Shown here piece after piece: positions 1 through 10,352 of a stretch of 64,000 bases of DNA. Made by a program: the position numbers and the translations under genes. Under the pieces are notes generated by a model. That model saw nothing but the letters and a program-made list of their open reading frames with translations. It did no database searches and was not told the DNA's origin. Every line of letters starts with the position of its first letter. The first letter of the stretch is position 1. Source of the DNA: Phytophthora hibernalis (taxonomy: Eukaryota > Oomycota > Peronosporomycetes > Peronosporales > Peronosporaceae); contig JAAKBF010000047.1 in assembly GCA_012656075.1 (NCBI GenBank), forward strand, positions 834,239-898,238, written 5' to 3'.

Positions 1-52
1 ACAGTCGTCCAGCTAAGCTGACCTCGGCGTCGCTTTCTCCATGTTGCCGTAC

Positions 53-2091
53 TTAAATGCTGTCGGCGCACGCATTGAATACCTTCACTGCGTCCTTGAC
101 GCTCTGGTGGATATTCCACAGGCCGGTACACTTGGCTGCGCTCTCAATAATGTCCATCAGATAGCGTACACCACTGAGACGCTTTTGCAAGTTGCGCGTC
201 GGCATGTCACGTCCGTCTAGACGCTTCAGCGCCGGTTTCTTCTTGTTGGCATTACCGCACTGCCACAACACCCACATACTCGCAAGAGATCACTCCGGGA
301 ACTTGAAATCGGCGGAAACGCGGCGAAAGCGTCCCCCAAAAGAATGCAGTGGTAAGCGGTTGGTCAGCTTCGATCATCAGTGTAGAGGCACTCGCTGCAC
401 CGTCGTTTAGTCTACTGACGATCTCTAGGACACCGTCGGCATGATGACACCGTATGAGCGCATCGTCCAGGCCATCAAATGTCACCGTACCAGCACCGAT
501 TGCTCGCTTTTCCAACTCGTACATTAAGTCCTTCACGGCACATGTATCCATTTTGAGCAAGATGAAAGCTTTACTGGACACCAATGAGAGCAATTGAACG
601 CATCGTGTGGCATCGATGCGTTCAATTGCTCTCGCATTGGTGTCCAGTAAAGCTTTCATCTTGCTCAAAATGGATACATGTGGAGGCGCCCCGGGGCTCA
701 CCAGTACAAGTCACTTTGGCCTACAGGTCTAATAATAAGCTGGAATAGTGGACACTCGAATAGTGGGTGGTCCGGATCCAAATGCGACTGTAGATATGGC
801 GCATGGTTAACGAGCGAAGCTAAGCAGTACTCGCCAACGCACGAAAGCTGCTGAGGTAGCCCAGGAAACACGCATGCGATTGACTTGACAGCATCTCCGT
901 CTCGACTACCAAAATGTGGTGGCAACGTACGAAATTCATGCCTATCTGGAGGAAGTCCCGAAACTGATCTGCCAACATGCATGTCACCGGCTGCCTCGTA
1001 GCGAAAACAAGTATTTTGAACTTTCCCTAATGGCCATCCTGTTCGCAAATGAACTGATCTTGACGACGGACAGGCTGTTGATCCTGAAGCACAGTATGTT
1101 TCCGTTCCCTTACGCATTGAGTGCGTATCCAGATCGCTCTGATTAACTTCATGCCGGCGTAATTCATCAGCTACATCATCCGTTTCCAGAAGCCGTTGAA
1201 GACACTTGCGAAATCGTTCATACTGGTTACTACCAGGGAAAAGGCGGTCATCACCGTCAAATGACGAGGTGGACCAGAACACGGCGAGAGCAAGCACCGG
1301 GCAGAGTTCTGGCCTGAGAGGATTTGCGTAGATGTGATGAGGGTCACGAGGCCTGCTTCCGTCCTGATCATTCTTTTGGTGCTCAAAGTAGACGCACAAC
1401 GCGTCCGAAATGCATTCGCTGATCTACACATGATATTCCAGACTACAACCATATAGGTCGCGTAAACGTCATTTCCTTGGATGGGCACCGAAGTAGCTGC
1501 TCACACAGAAATCTGTACAACTCAAATGAAAACGGGTCCTTGCCGGTTTTGGCACGTGCTTCTCCACGGGTTGCAGCGCTAGCCATCTCTCTTGAGGCCC
1601 TTAACGTAAAGGGCATTTCCTTCTCCAGAACAGGCGACATATCACGCCCATAGTCACGGTAGAAATTAAAGAGACCTGCCCGGTGAGTGCTGAGAAGCTC
1701 AGACTGCCGCCTTCCGCTTTCTCCAGTGTCAGCAGCCATGCGCCAAAAGTGTTCACCTGAGGAACATCAAACTTGATAGGGGGTTGGACGCGTCGCGGTC
1801 CAGCAGAGGCCTTAATCGCTTGCGAATCTGCTGTAAGGAGAGGTTGACCACACTACCAAGTCTCTCAGCGAATGGAGTCGGCACCAGAGCATGCTTATTA
1901 ACGATGATCCACGCGATGAAGCGGCCGTATGAGCTTTGGTACACTGCTCGCGACCGTGAGCTCACCGTGTTGATCTTAATCGCGACACCCTTCCTAGCTA
2001 GATCGTCCCAGTCGACGCTCTTCATGAATAAGGTTTGAGGGAATGGTAATATGGCCTTTTGAATTGTGAAGGCAGGAACTCTGTCCGACAA
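53..2091 (-). pseudogene. Crypton-type tyrosine recombinase (degraded mobile element gene)
   Basis: A tyrosine-recombinase transposon gene reads leftward through six overlapping frame fragments: 2091-1753 (N-terminal core-binding part), 1739-1443, 1488-1171, 1399-698 (catalytic part), 701-252 and 277-53. The catalytic part shows the first Arg in WNIMCRSANAF, an HxxR box in HSMRKGTETY, and the nucleophile Tyr in FRYEAAGD followed by VGRSVSGLP, the pattern I know from oomycete Cryptons. The last fragment (MWVLWQCGN, then LDGRDMP and KRLSGVRYLM) resembles the GCR1_C-like DNA-binding tail of this family. Cryptons insert by site-specific recombination and lack a DDE transposase. At least five frame changes plus an internal inverted duplication (539-682) make it inactive. 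Family assignment is from remembered motifs. Confidence 0.78.
539..682. repeat. Inverted duplication forming a 67-bp hairpin
   Basis: Left arm 539-605 and right arm 614-682 are reverse complements, separated by an 8-base loop; the only difference is a 2-base gap (AATGAGAG against AATGCGAGAG). The repeat lies inside Crypton coding sequence, so one arm is a local inverted copy of the other rather than an element terminus. It can be a true mutation or a template-switch artefact. Confidence 0.9.
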
Positions 2092-2741
2092 AATAGGCGA
2101 AAATAACCATTCAACTGGCTCTTTACTGAATCCCAGTTCAAATCAAATTGTCTCTCTTTGCGGCTGAAAAATACAGGACACAGAGTCCAATAGTTGCAAA
2201 CAAAGGGTGGGCTGTGTCCTATAAATTCTGTAGAATGTTGGTTCTCAAAGCTATCGGAACCACTGTAGTACGTAAGGGGCTGGTTCGCGTCACTGGTTCT
2301 GGTTAAATAGTGAGCTAACGAAGCAATATGATGGGTTATTGGCGTTTATAAAAGATTCATAGGGATAGGTCAAATTGATTTTCCCTTTTACTCGATAGTT
2401 GATCAAGTTAAATGGAAAATGCCCCTACCATATGGTATCCTCCTATTTAACTAAACCCGACGGACGAACCAGGCCCAAAGGTAAAATGCCAGTTCTGGGC
2501 CAGAACTTCTGGTACGGTGCCACGGTGCCGTTTTTGGCGCTCAAAAAGTATAAGTTATCTGAGGGATTTGCTTATACTCGAAATTTGAAAGAACGTGCCA
2601 CGAACTCGCACACCTTTTCTACCTGTATAATTTTATCAACTCTGGCTATAACGTTTTATCAAACCTCGTCCGTCAGAACGATTCACCGCATGCGCATTTA
2701 TCTCCGGTTTTGAGGATACAATTTTAGCTGAGTAGTTTTGC

Positions 2742-3020
2742 GACCCTTCACTAATTAGTCGTGCTTCAAATATAGTCTTGAAAGTGTACCTTTTCGTGAC
2801 ACAGCTCCCAACAATATTTTCCAGATGAGCTGAAATTTGCACAAAGACACCGGATTTCGACAGATCTCGCGGAGATGAATCCAGTCGTGTCATCAGGGCC
2901 TGACAGGGCTACACAACTCTAAATATTAAAGCCAATAGCATTCGAGGAACGGTTACATTTCTGCAGCAAAAATTGTAAACCAAAATTAGTCATGGCACGA
3001 CTAATTAGAGTGAAGGGTGT
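2742..3020. mobile_element. MITE-like element with about 22-bp TIRs
   Basis: The left end (CCCTTCACTAATTAGTCGTGC, from 2743) is the inverse of the right end near 2996-3019 (GCACGACTAATTAGAGTGAA), apart from a 2-base indel. A related end sequence recurs at about 17899-17965 (CACTCTAATTTGTCGTGCTTC, then CTTTTCGTGACAC), as does CTTTTCGTGACAC at 2792-2804, so this is a dispersed family. It has no coding capacity. Confidence 0.55.
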
Positions 3021-3199
3021 AGTTGAGTCCCCAGTTCTGACACCATCGAATCCGTGCCATAATTGACATTTTACTGTACCTGGTACCTTAGTACATAATA
3101 CTACATGTTCGTAGTATAATACATGTACCACAGCAGGTAGAGGCACCAGAAAAGTTATGTCCTTGAGATAAATTTCACTCCCCTTCCTACTGTAGTAAA

Positions 3200-3614
3200 A
3201 AACAACAACACTAATACTTAGAAAAATGACATCGAATAAGTGCCATTTCATCCGGGGTTATTCTACGCATACCCCCCGGAACCATCCTGTTTTCGTAGAA
3301 CTTTAAGTAGCTCTCGTAGTGTATAGAAGAACGGACATCTTCAGGCTTGACGTTGCCGAAAATCCACTTGTTGTACTTCGCCAGCCTATTCAGCTTGAAG
3401 CCAAACGCTCGGGCATAGTAATGGCTCTTTCCTCCTCCTCGTCAGCCGTGTAGGTTCCGCGCAGAGAGCGCTTAGTAGCGGCTCTGTTTTCGTCGGTAGT
3501 GAGTGAGCGGCCCCATTCAGGGACATCGGGTACGATCGTACCATGCTCGACGGCAGCGTCAGCGCACGCCAGAAGTGAGGCGGTAGCGACCAGAACAAGA
3601 CAAAAAAACTGCAT
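3200..3614 (-). pseudogene. RXLR-dEER effector pseudogene (frameshifted)
   Basis: From the Met codon at 3614 the protein begins with a typical signal peptide (residues 1-20, hydrophobic, ending ACADA), then an RSLR motif at 49-52 and an acidic EEER motif at 60-63. This is the host-translocation architecture of Phytophthora cytoplasmic effectors. The frame stops at 3390 after 74 residues, but the neighbouring frame stays open and effector-like from about 3400 to 3200 (rich in Lys, Tyr and Trp, with a KPEDV motif typical of RXLR C-termini). One base is therefore missing near 3400, either by decay or by a consensus error. An oomycete Inr/FPR promoter lies about 50-65 bases upstream. It sits between the TIRs of the long-TIR transposon, so it may be cargo. 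The exact end of the second frame was not fixed. Confidence 0.72.
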
Positions 3615-3660
3615 GTTCGTTTCACTCTTGAGCTCGCTTCTGGGACCTTGATGGCTGAGT

Positions 3661-3678
3661 GGCAAATTGCAGAATGCC
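3661..3678 (-). promoter_or_regulatory. Oomycete Inr + FPR core promoter
   Basis: Read on the minus strand, GGCATTCTGCAATTTGCC matches the oomycete initiator (YCATTYYNCA) fused to the flanking promoter element (CAWTTTNYY). It lies 47 bases before the RXLR start at 3614. Confidence 0.65.
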
Positions 3679-4199
3679 ACTTTGAATTTGGTACCTTTCG
3701 TCCCATTTGCGGATTTGGCTCGTAAACTTTCTAGTTACGGGCCCCGCAACCGGCAGGGTCGACCTCCTATCATGAGTGTGATGATGCGATGTGAAGCTTT
3801 CGATGGCTTAGTACTTTACATGTAGTACAGCAATTTAAGACATAAGAAGAAAATACATCCTCACTTCACTCAGCTTAGTACATGTACGGTAGTAGTAAGT
3901 TACTACTATTACAATAGAAATTATAGTGGTGGAATTTAATAATATATTGTGAATTCGACGCTCCAAATACTACGGGGTCAGATTTCTCAGTCTCTGCGTC
4001 TTCAGGGGGTCTGTCTTCTCGATTTCCTTCTTGTCAGTAAGAGGGTGCAAGCATGGAATACAGTACGATGTGGAAAAGCTCAACAGTACTGTACCAATAT
4101 TATTCAAATCATTCCAGTGTCTGCATATTATTTTGACAAATATTTTAAAATGTAGTAGATGAACCAATTTGTTGAAACAGCTTGATTGCGCGTCGCCAT

Positions 4200-4375
4200 G
4201 ATTGCGGTGCAACAAATACATATGTATATCGTCTCTTTCCGAATTGGCGCGTGTTACCAGATTCTACTATTATTTAATACTTGTATAGATTGCGGTGCAA
4301 CAAATACATATGAATATCGTCTCTTTCCGAATTGGCGCGTGTTACCAGATTCTACTATTATTTAATACTTGTATA
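4200..4375. repeat. Tandem duplication, 2 x 88 bp
   Basis: 4200-4287 and 4288-4375 are two head-to-tail copies of an 88-base unit beginning GATTGCGGTGCAAC, differing at one visible position (TATGTATATC against TATGAATATC). The near identity implies a recent event or an assembly duplication. It lies in the non-coding leader between the effector pseudogene and the putative transposase genes. Confidence 0.93.
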
Positions 4376-4574
4376 GGGACCTGGTCCCTTTTTCTACATC
4401 GTATAAACTTTCAAGTCGTCTGGAGGAGAGAGATCATCTTGATACAAATCATGAAAGTCAGATATTAACACGATTTCCACGTATGATGGTTACCTCTGAA
4501 AGTGCAAAGAAATCCATGACTAATTCCGGAAATCGTCTGTTCCTCTCCAAATTTGGGGGTTCGTTTGATACCGT

Positions 4575-5105
4575 ATGAGAAGTTGTGTAACAAAATTGCA
4601 AAGTCTAGCTACTCCTAGGAAGCTCACAATCCCAGCACCAATGAGCCGTCTAGCAGTCTCTCATCATGTTGATTGTACCAGTGGCCGCATGTCATTTCAA
4701 AGTTTTATCTCTAACCCTAATGTAGTTGTCTTCTCCCATTGGCTGATACACGGACTTCAGTGTTTCCTTAGAGTTATTGAGATCATGCGAGGTTGTGGCT
4801 GTAGTCGGAAAGCGTGCCCCGTGCCAACATGCACCAGTTGTCCTCGATGTGATTGCACGCATGACGGTCTTAGTATGGAGGAGAAGATTTCTCGAAGGCC
4901 AGGACGGCCACGAGGGACATCGGCGTCTTCCACTACAACTGAAGCTGCTGAACCAGCGAGAAGAAGCTCTCGCATCGAGTCAAACCCGAGTTGGTTCATG
5001 ACCCCCCCACCTCCTCTCACGCCAACACCATCTCACCGACAGATTCCTGAGTACAAAGACATTATGTTGTTTTTGGAGAGTAGCGTGACCGAATTGAGAA
5101 CGTGA
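4575..5105 (+). CDS. Zinc-finger/AT-hook protein N-terminal to the putative transposase
   Basis: The 176-residue frame holds a dense cysteine cluster around residues 73-96 (CGCSRKACPVPTC, then CPRCDC), consistent with zinc binding. An AT-hook (RRPGRPRG, about residues 107-114) and a Ser/Thr/Arg-rich linker follow. Such a module normally gives DNA binding at transposon ends. The next frame (5102-5551) overlaps its stop codon and the one after that (5395-6456) carries the catalytic part, so all three are probably one protein broken by small indels. The first part of the frame (before about residue 68) is less convincing and the true start may be the Met just before the Cys cluster (MRGCGC). No named family is recognised. 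Confidence 0.5.
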   Translation: MRSCVTKLQSLATPRKLTIPAPMSRLAVSHHVDCTSGRMSFQSFISNPNVVVFSHWLIHGLQCFLRVIEIMRGCGCSRKACPVPTCTSCPRCDCTHDGLSMEEKISRRPGRPRGTSASSTTTEAAEPARRSSRIESNPSWFMTPPPPLTPTPSHRQIPEYKDIMLFLESSVTELRT

Positions 5106-6859
5106 GAAAGCATATCGATGCTAAGAAGAAACGCTGCTCACCATCATTCTGGGATACGGCAGCGCCTAGCGGAGAAGAATCTAGAGCTCGCACGGTCATT
5201 TTGAATTTGTATATGACTCTTCTCACACGTATTGCTGAAGCAATATGCGGAGAAGAAGCTGCAGCAGCTTCTCTACAATTGTTTGCGTTGTGGTTGGGTA
5301 GTTCCTCCGGTGTGACTGCTGCTGTTCACGAAACAACAACCGACACTCGGCGCTCTGTCCAAGAAGCCATCGCCCCTGAAGTACAAGAGGGATTTTGGAG
5401 CGCCGAACCATTCGCGCTGGGCTATGTCGCTGTTTTACGTGGAGTGAACTTCATATTGCCGCCGAAGCGATTCCAGGTATCAATGTGTGTCGACGAAGTT
5501 ACTGGGAAGGAAGACGTGATTACGAGCTGCGAACTAGTGTTCGTGCATTGACTAAGCCAAAATGGAGGCGCAAAAAGTTCGTTGAATCGCAAGCAGACAC
5601 CGCAATCAAAACGATTTTGGCGATGGAGAACGTGGCGTTTGTGTCCTGGGGAACCAAAAGCATCAAAGTAGACAACGTGTATCATGATGTCCCAGGCATA
5701 TTGCGTCGGCGACCGATCAGTGTGATATTTGAGCAGTACGAGAAATCTAATCAGTTTTGTGTGGGCAAGTCTACTTTTTATGAGCTGGCATCTATTTTAA
5801 CGAATGGAGAGGTGCAAGCACGGTCTGCTGTTGAATATGTCTCTGATTTCCTTCTAAACGACAAATTTGGTCTATTGACGCGTATTATTCGGGATATCTT
5901 GCCAAGTGCTTTTGAGGACTTGTCACGTAAACTGGACATTTTGAAAGCCTGGTTGAAATACGGAACTGTCGGTCATTTTGAAGATATTGCTGGTGAAAAT
6001 GACCCTTCCTGCGCTTGCCATTTGATTAAGTTCGGTCTCGTGCGTCCGACTAATACCAGCACATACTCGTTGCCGATAACATGCCGTGATTGCCATGCGC
6101 TCCATCATCTTATTGCACACATCACGCACCGACTTGAGGAAAGCACCGCTGATGAGAACACGTTGGGATTTGTAGCAGATTGCCACGCAAAGCTAGGGCT
6201 ATTTCTTGGTCATCGCCTCCGCGTTCTCAACCAGCAACGGGCATTACACGACCTGTTTTGCGAAATGAAGTCTCGTTGCGTTGGAAGCGAAGCGACAGAA
6301 GCTATAGTAGTCATCGATTTTCAAAATGAAGGCGGAGCCGATACATTTTCGCGAGAAAACATCGGAGCATTGTGGCAAAAGAGGTATGAGCTGGCATGGA
6401 GCCATGGTGCGTTTCTGGACAAAGAAACTTCCGTCGCAAGACCCTGTCGAAAATAAGGTGTACTTTGATCAGATATCGGATGGGAACAACCGACAAGATA
6501 AAGAAGCTGTTGTTGCCCTTCTCGAGGCACTCATGATTTCGCTCAACCGTTCTCTGTCGTCTATCTCAACAATCTCCGTCCAGACCGATAATGCGAGCTG
6601 CTATCAGAACGCGTTAGTCATAGTTCTGCTGCCCGTAATTGATGCTTTACACGGGATTCGTGTCGATAGCTTTATTCATACCGATACACAGGACGGAAAG
6701 TCGATTATGGATGCGCACTTTGCACGGGTCATGATGAAAATACGCTCGTTTATCCAGCAGGGATATAATTGCATCACACCAAATCAACTAGTGACTGCGT
6801 TGAACGCAGACGGTGGAGTTGTTGATTGTGTTGCAGAACTCATGAGTACGATCGCTTGA
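5102..6859 (+). pseudogene. Putative DDE-like transposase of an unnamed family
   Basis: Three frames read on from one another: 5102-5551, then 5395-6456, then 6326-6859. The last change occurs at the T4 run 6318-6321, where losing one T would keep a single reading frame, so it may be only a consensus error. Features include a Cys/His set (CACHLIKFGL, then CRDCHALHHL) at about 6010-6110, and possible catalytic acids in VVIDF (6307-6321), VQTDNASCYQ (about 6580) and DGKSIMDAHFA (about 6695). GKRGMSWHGAM is probably conserved. I remember similar proteins in invertebrates and oomycetes, annotated only as uncharacterised or C2H2-type. Position between the long TIRs suggests it mobilises that element. 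The weak open frame 6826-7020 may be its decayed end. Confidence 0.5.
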
Positions 6860-8662
6860 AGCTACATAACCTCGAGGCGTCAGTCATAAGACTTGTTCAA
6901 GGCCTTCGAGCAATTCCACCAAGGGTGAACGATGTATTTTACTTCTTTCCAATAGAAAAAGTGTCACTATCTCTGCTGCCTTGTCATCTGAATTCGATTG
7001 TCGTGCCATACCTTCGTTAACGGCTTAATTATTTTCTTACTCTGGCGTTGGTGATGGGGTTCGAGTTGTCTTTGATTTTGAGAATACTTGCTGCACTGTC
7101 GAAAGCGACCAGCGTGCAGGAGCGGAAGCTATTGCTGCGGATGCCGTCGAGGCGAGTGCGGGTGGGTTAAATAGGTGGATACCATATGGTACGAACTTGA
7201 TCAACTATCGAGTACAGTCGTCCCGCCCAAAATTGGACCCTTCTTAATTGATATGAAATGATAAGTGATCAGATTTTTCAATTTTGGCATCTCCCGTTTG
7301 CGGCAATAGAAGTTTTCGATATTAAAATAGAACAAGTGATAATCCCTCTCAGTACTGATAAGTGATTGCATTCTGCAAGCAGATATCGGCTTTATTAGAC
7401 AGATTTAAAGTGGTGCGTGATAGCTTGCTGCATCCTGGATGCTATCGACTTCACTCGTAGTGCCAGAATCCGACGAGACAGGAAGCGGCGAGTGGGAACT
7501 ACGTCATCTTTGTCGCTCTCATTCGCTGCGAAGTACCACAGAATCAAATTGGCAGCTTCAGTAAACTCCCGGTCGGTTGGTGCTGCTACCAGAGGCGCTT
7601 CATCTTGTTCGCTGCAGTAGTCGGGATCTTGGCATGTGGTCGGATCGCAGCAGAAATCGACAACATTGTCGTCACAGTATTAATAGTGAACTGCATTCTC
7701 ATCAGCCGGGCAGAGCAAGCTGTCAATTGAAATCTCCGACGAGAGCTTTAGCAAGCGCATGCTGCCTCGAATCTGCTCGACCGATTCCTCCTCTGCAACC
7801 TGGACAGCCCTTGGGTACGGACGGGCAATGTGAGAGGTGTCCGACGTCAATTTGCAGTGTCTCCAGCAGTTCACTACCTCTGAGTGAGGGACTTCCTCCC
7901 AGGCTTGCTGCGCCCATCGCATCGCTTGCAAAACATCTACCTTATGCCAGTCACGCTGAGCTTGCTCAGACAGCTCTACAGCGTGAGCAAGGTGCAGCCG
8001 TCTGTAATGCGCCTTAAAACAGCGAATTACGCCTGCATCCAGCGGCTGTAATACCGACGTCGTGTTGGGCGGGAGGAAAATAATTTCCACGTTCGACAAT
8101 CGAAACGCCACAAACGATGAAGCGTTATCGACAAACAAAAGAATGTGACGGTCCTGCCAGATCATCTTCGTGTTTATACTTGTCGTCCAGTCCCGAAACA
8201 CAGCAGTGGTCATCCATGCCTTCTTGTTCGAGTAGTAATAGCGAAATGAAATCCCAATTGGAGAGGCGTTTTCTTTCGAAAAGCACGTGGTTTCTTTGCC
8301 GTTCCGATAACAAGTGGTTCTGTCATATCTGTCCCCGTCATATTAACCATCAGGCCGATCGTTATCCTCGACTTGTCCTGTTTCACCCCACCAGTGTTGC
8401 CGTCCTTCCGACGGATCGGCTTCGTTAGCGCGCGTCGGTGGAATTTTCCAGTCTCGTCGAAATTGTAAACGTCGTCAGGTGCATACTCATCGATCTTAAT
8501 AAGAATCGCTGGTAGCTCTCGAGTCACGGCAGCAAGGTCGGCGGACGCGGTCTCGCCGTGAAGGCTAATCCCTTGAAATCGTGGCGGCTCTTGAACGTCG
8601 CAAGCCAGCCGTTTGAGAACTTGGGGGCTTCATCTCGCTCGCAATCACCCCACTCTGCTGCA

Positions 8663-9494
8663 GAGTAATTTCCATAATCCAGTACATATGTACTGTTTTG
8701 TCCCCTGAGGGGGAGATAATTATCCCAAAATAGCAAAATACCAGTACACTGCGTTTAAGTTCGTATCGTTCTGAAATCTAGTTCAGTTGGGTAAGTGCAC
8801 GCTATTTCAAGGCTTCACTTTTACTGAATGAGCAAAAACTCGAGCTTATGTAGAATATGTTGCTACTAAAATTAAAAGCTGAATTGATAGGATTTATCAA
8901 TGCAGCTTTATACAATCAGTTTTTAAAACTAGAACGTTACTAGGTTTCGTTAGAATCGAGTTGCGATGACCCTAAGTCTAATGAATGAAGACATGACCAG
9001 TTAGCGATCTCCTTTCTCTGTTGCCAACGATACCCCCGAATCATGCTTGCAGCTTCCTGCACCATTTTGAAGGGTCTTTTTGGCAACTTCGTCTGAATAG
9101 CATTCTCTCCGTGCGTCAAAATACGACGGTAGCAGTTGGTCGCAGAGGATGACGTATTTCCAGTCGAACGAGCATGAGTCATGCCGCATGACCCGAGCAG
9201 GTTTACGACGTCGCTGGATAAACCACCTATTATATATCCTACAGTGGACTGGATTTCGGGAATTGAGGGAGCCCGTATCGTATCCTGGTTGCTATTGAGC
9301 TCGATACTATCGACTTCGTTTGGTCGTACCAGCTTACAAGGGGAAAACATCGTCGCGGGCGAGCTACGAATGCAACTAACGGTTCGTAAAGTACACTTTC
9401 TTTTTGCCGTACTTAGTATGTACTTAGTCAGTAGATATAATTCAATATCCCCGGGGACAAACAGTACATATGCACTGAATTATGGAAATTCCTC
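8663..9494. mobile_element. 832-bp TIR element with 10-bp target duplication (MULE-like)
   Basis: TIRs of about 44 bases begin GAGTAATTTCCATAAT on the left and GAGGAATTTCCATAAT on the inverted right, followed on both sides by CATATGTACTGTTT and GTCCCC. The flanks carry the direct repeat CTCTGCTGCA at 8653-8662 and 9495-9504. A 9-10-bp duplication suggests a Mutator-like element. It sits in the pogo transposase gene between the CENP-B-type HTH and the block just before FSNGWL. Its interior has no recognisable transposase; the minus-strand frame 9350-8940 matches nothing I know. Confidence 0.8.
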
Positions 9495-9682
9495 CTCTGC
9501 TGCATTTTTGCGAAGAGATTACGGGCTTTGTTTGAATGAGAGCGTCTGAAACGGGGACACGGTTTGCATGTTGTGCAAGCACCCAGAGCTTCAAAGCATC
9601 GTCGAGAGCTGGATTCGTGACGGTGTGGTTCGTTTTGCGGTCGTCTCCCACCACGGCATCAAGGATCTGAGACTTTCGCTTA

Positions 9683-9925
9683 CCGTATTCCTTCTGTGCT
9701 TACTGACGAGCACTCATTACTGACAGTCTTTACAGCCAATCATCTGTCGGCGATTGCAGTCCCGTTTCACTTTATGTGCTAACTGACAGATTCAGTGAGA
9801 AACAGACAGTGTACCACAACATTCGATTTGAAGGGATATGCTGCAATCCAAGTAACTTTTATGTTTGCTTGTGGGGCCCCATTCAAATCGTGAATATGGT
9901 GTCAGTAAGCACAGAAGGAATACGG
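9683..9925. mobile_element. 243-bp MITE with TA target duplication
   Basis: Perfect 25-bp TIRs (CCGTATTCCTTCTGTGCTTA... at 9683-9707, inverse at 9901-9925) are flanked by TA at 9681-9682 and 9926-9927. Excision with one TA restores the pogo reading frame across the site (through ATRSGLLKRKSQ), independent proof of insertion. It is non-coding and probably mobilised by a Tc1/mariner or pogo transposase. Confidence 0.9.
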
Positions 9926-10324
9926 TAAGCAGACCCGATCTTGTAGCCTGCGTTGGGGCCTTTACCAGTTGAAAGTGAACGCGGCACCACTCTCTCAGCT
10001 GATTTTGCGTGAGCTTCGGCTCGCGGATATGTTTTTCGACCAGCAGCCGCTTCTCCTTTTGGGTGAGGTGGCCTGTACGAAGCGTCGGCGTTTTGGAGGA
10101 CATGTTGTCGTGCTTGTGAGAGGAACACGTTCGGGGAATGGGGGTGGAGTGGTGGCCGTTCGTTGCTCCCTTGTGAAATAAATATTTTGGCAAAAATAAT
10201 AAATGAGCGAGTTCTGGTGTTCTCCGTGATAATCATGTGTGGGAGGGGCGTCTGTAAAAGGGAAATCAATTTAACCTATCCCTATGAATCTTTTATAAAC
10301 GCCAATAACCAATAAGATTGCTTC

Positions 10325-10350
10325 GACGCGAACCAGGGCTGGTTCGCGTC
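10325..10350. repeat. 26-bp palindrome at the outer edge of the long-TIR element
   Basis: GACGCGAACCAG and CTGGTTCGCGTC are exact inverses around a 2-base centre. The half-site also occurs once at the left end (2280-2291), so the palindrome probably marks a duplicated or mis-joined terminus. Confidence 0.7.
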
Positions 10351-10352
10351 TA

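Larger units (their letters stand above)
7680..10103 (-). pseudogene. pogo/Tigger transposase, interrupted by two insertions
   Basis: Fragments in order are: the N-terminal HTH (start at 10103, LTQNQLREW motif), a break by a 243-bp MITE at 9683-9925, a CENP-B-like second HTH (NPALDDALKLWVL, 9654-9505), a break by the 832-bp element at 8663-9494, then FSNGWLATFKSRH (8640-8570). The DDE_1 catalytic domain follows, with the first Asp in VYNFDETG (about 8455), the second Asp in LLFVDNASS (about 8130) and the typical PPNTTSVLQPLDAGVI block (about 8040). Joining across the TA of the MITE gives an uninterrupted frame. Several one-base shifts (about 9525, 8525, 8210) also separate the blocks. It is inactive here. 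The strong block order makes the family assignment secure. Confidence 0.85.
7215..10254 (-). mobile_element. pogo/Tigger-like (Tc1/mariner superfamily) transposon
   Basis: The ends are CAGTCGTCCCGCCCA at 7215 and, on the other strand, CAGACGCCCCTCCCA ending at 10254. They are flanked by TA at 7213-7214 and at 10255-10256, the target duplication of this superfamily. Removing the element and one TA restores the right TIR of the surrounding long-TIR transposon, which proves the insertion. The transposase gene runs leftward and is itself interrupted by two later insertions (8663-9494 and 9683-9925). Confidence 0.85.
2280..10336. mobile_element. Long-TIR DNA transposon, right TIR split by a pogo-like element
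   Basis: The left terminal inverted repeat (about 2280-2453) matches the reverse complement of two blocks: 10336-10255 and then 7214-7165. The match includes GGTTATTGGCGTTTATAAAA, CATAGGGATAGGT, CTCGATAGTTGATCAAGTT, ACCATATGGTATCC and CCTATTTAAC. The two right-hand blocks are separated exactly by a pogo-like element (7215-10254), so the right TIR was intact before that insertion. The inner block carries a 16-base gap relative to the left TIR and the outer part a 28-base insertion on the left side. Internal cargo comprises a MITE, an RXLR effector pseudogene (3614-about 3200), an 88-bp tandem duplication, and an ORF set (4575-6859) with zinc-finger, AT-hook and DDE-like features that I take as the transposase. 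The outermost base and target duplication could not be fixed. Confidence 0.75.
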
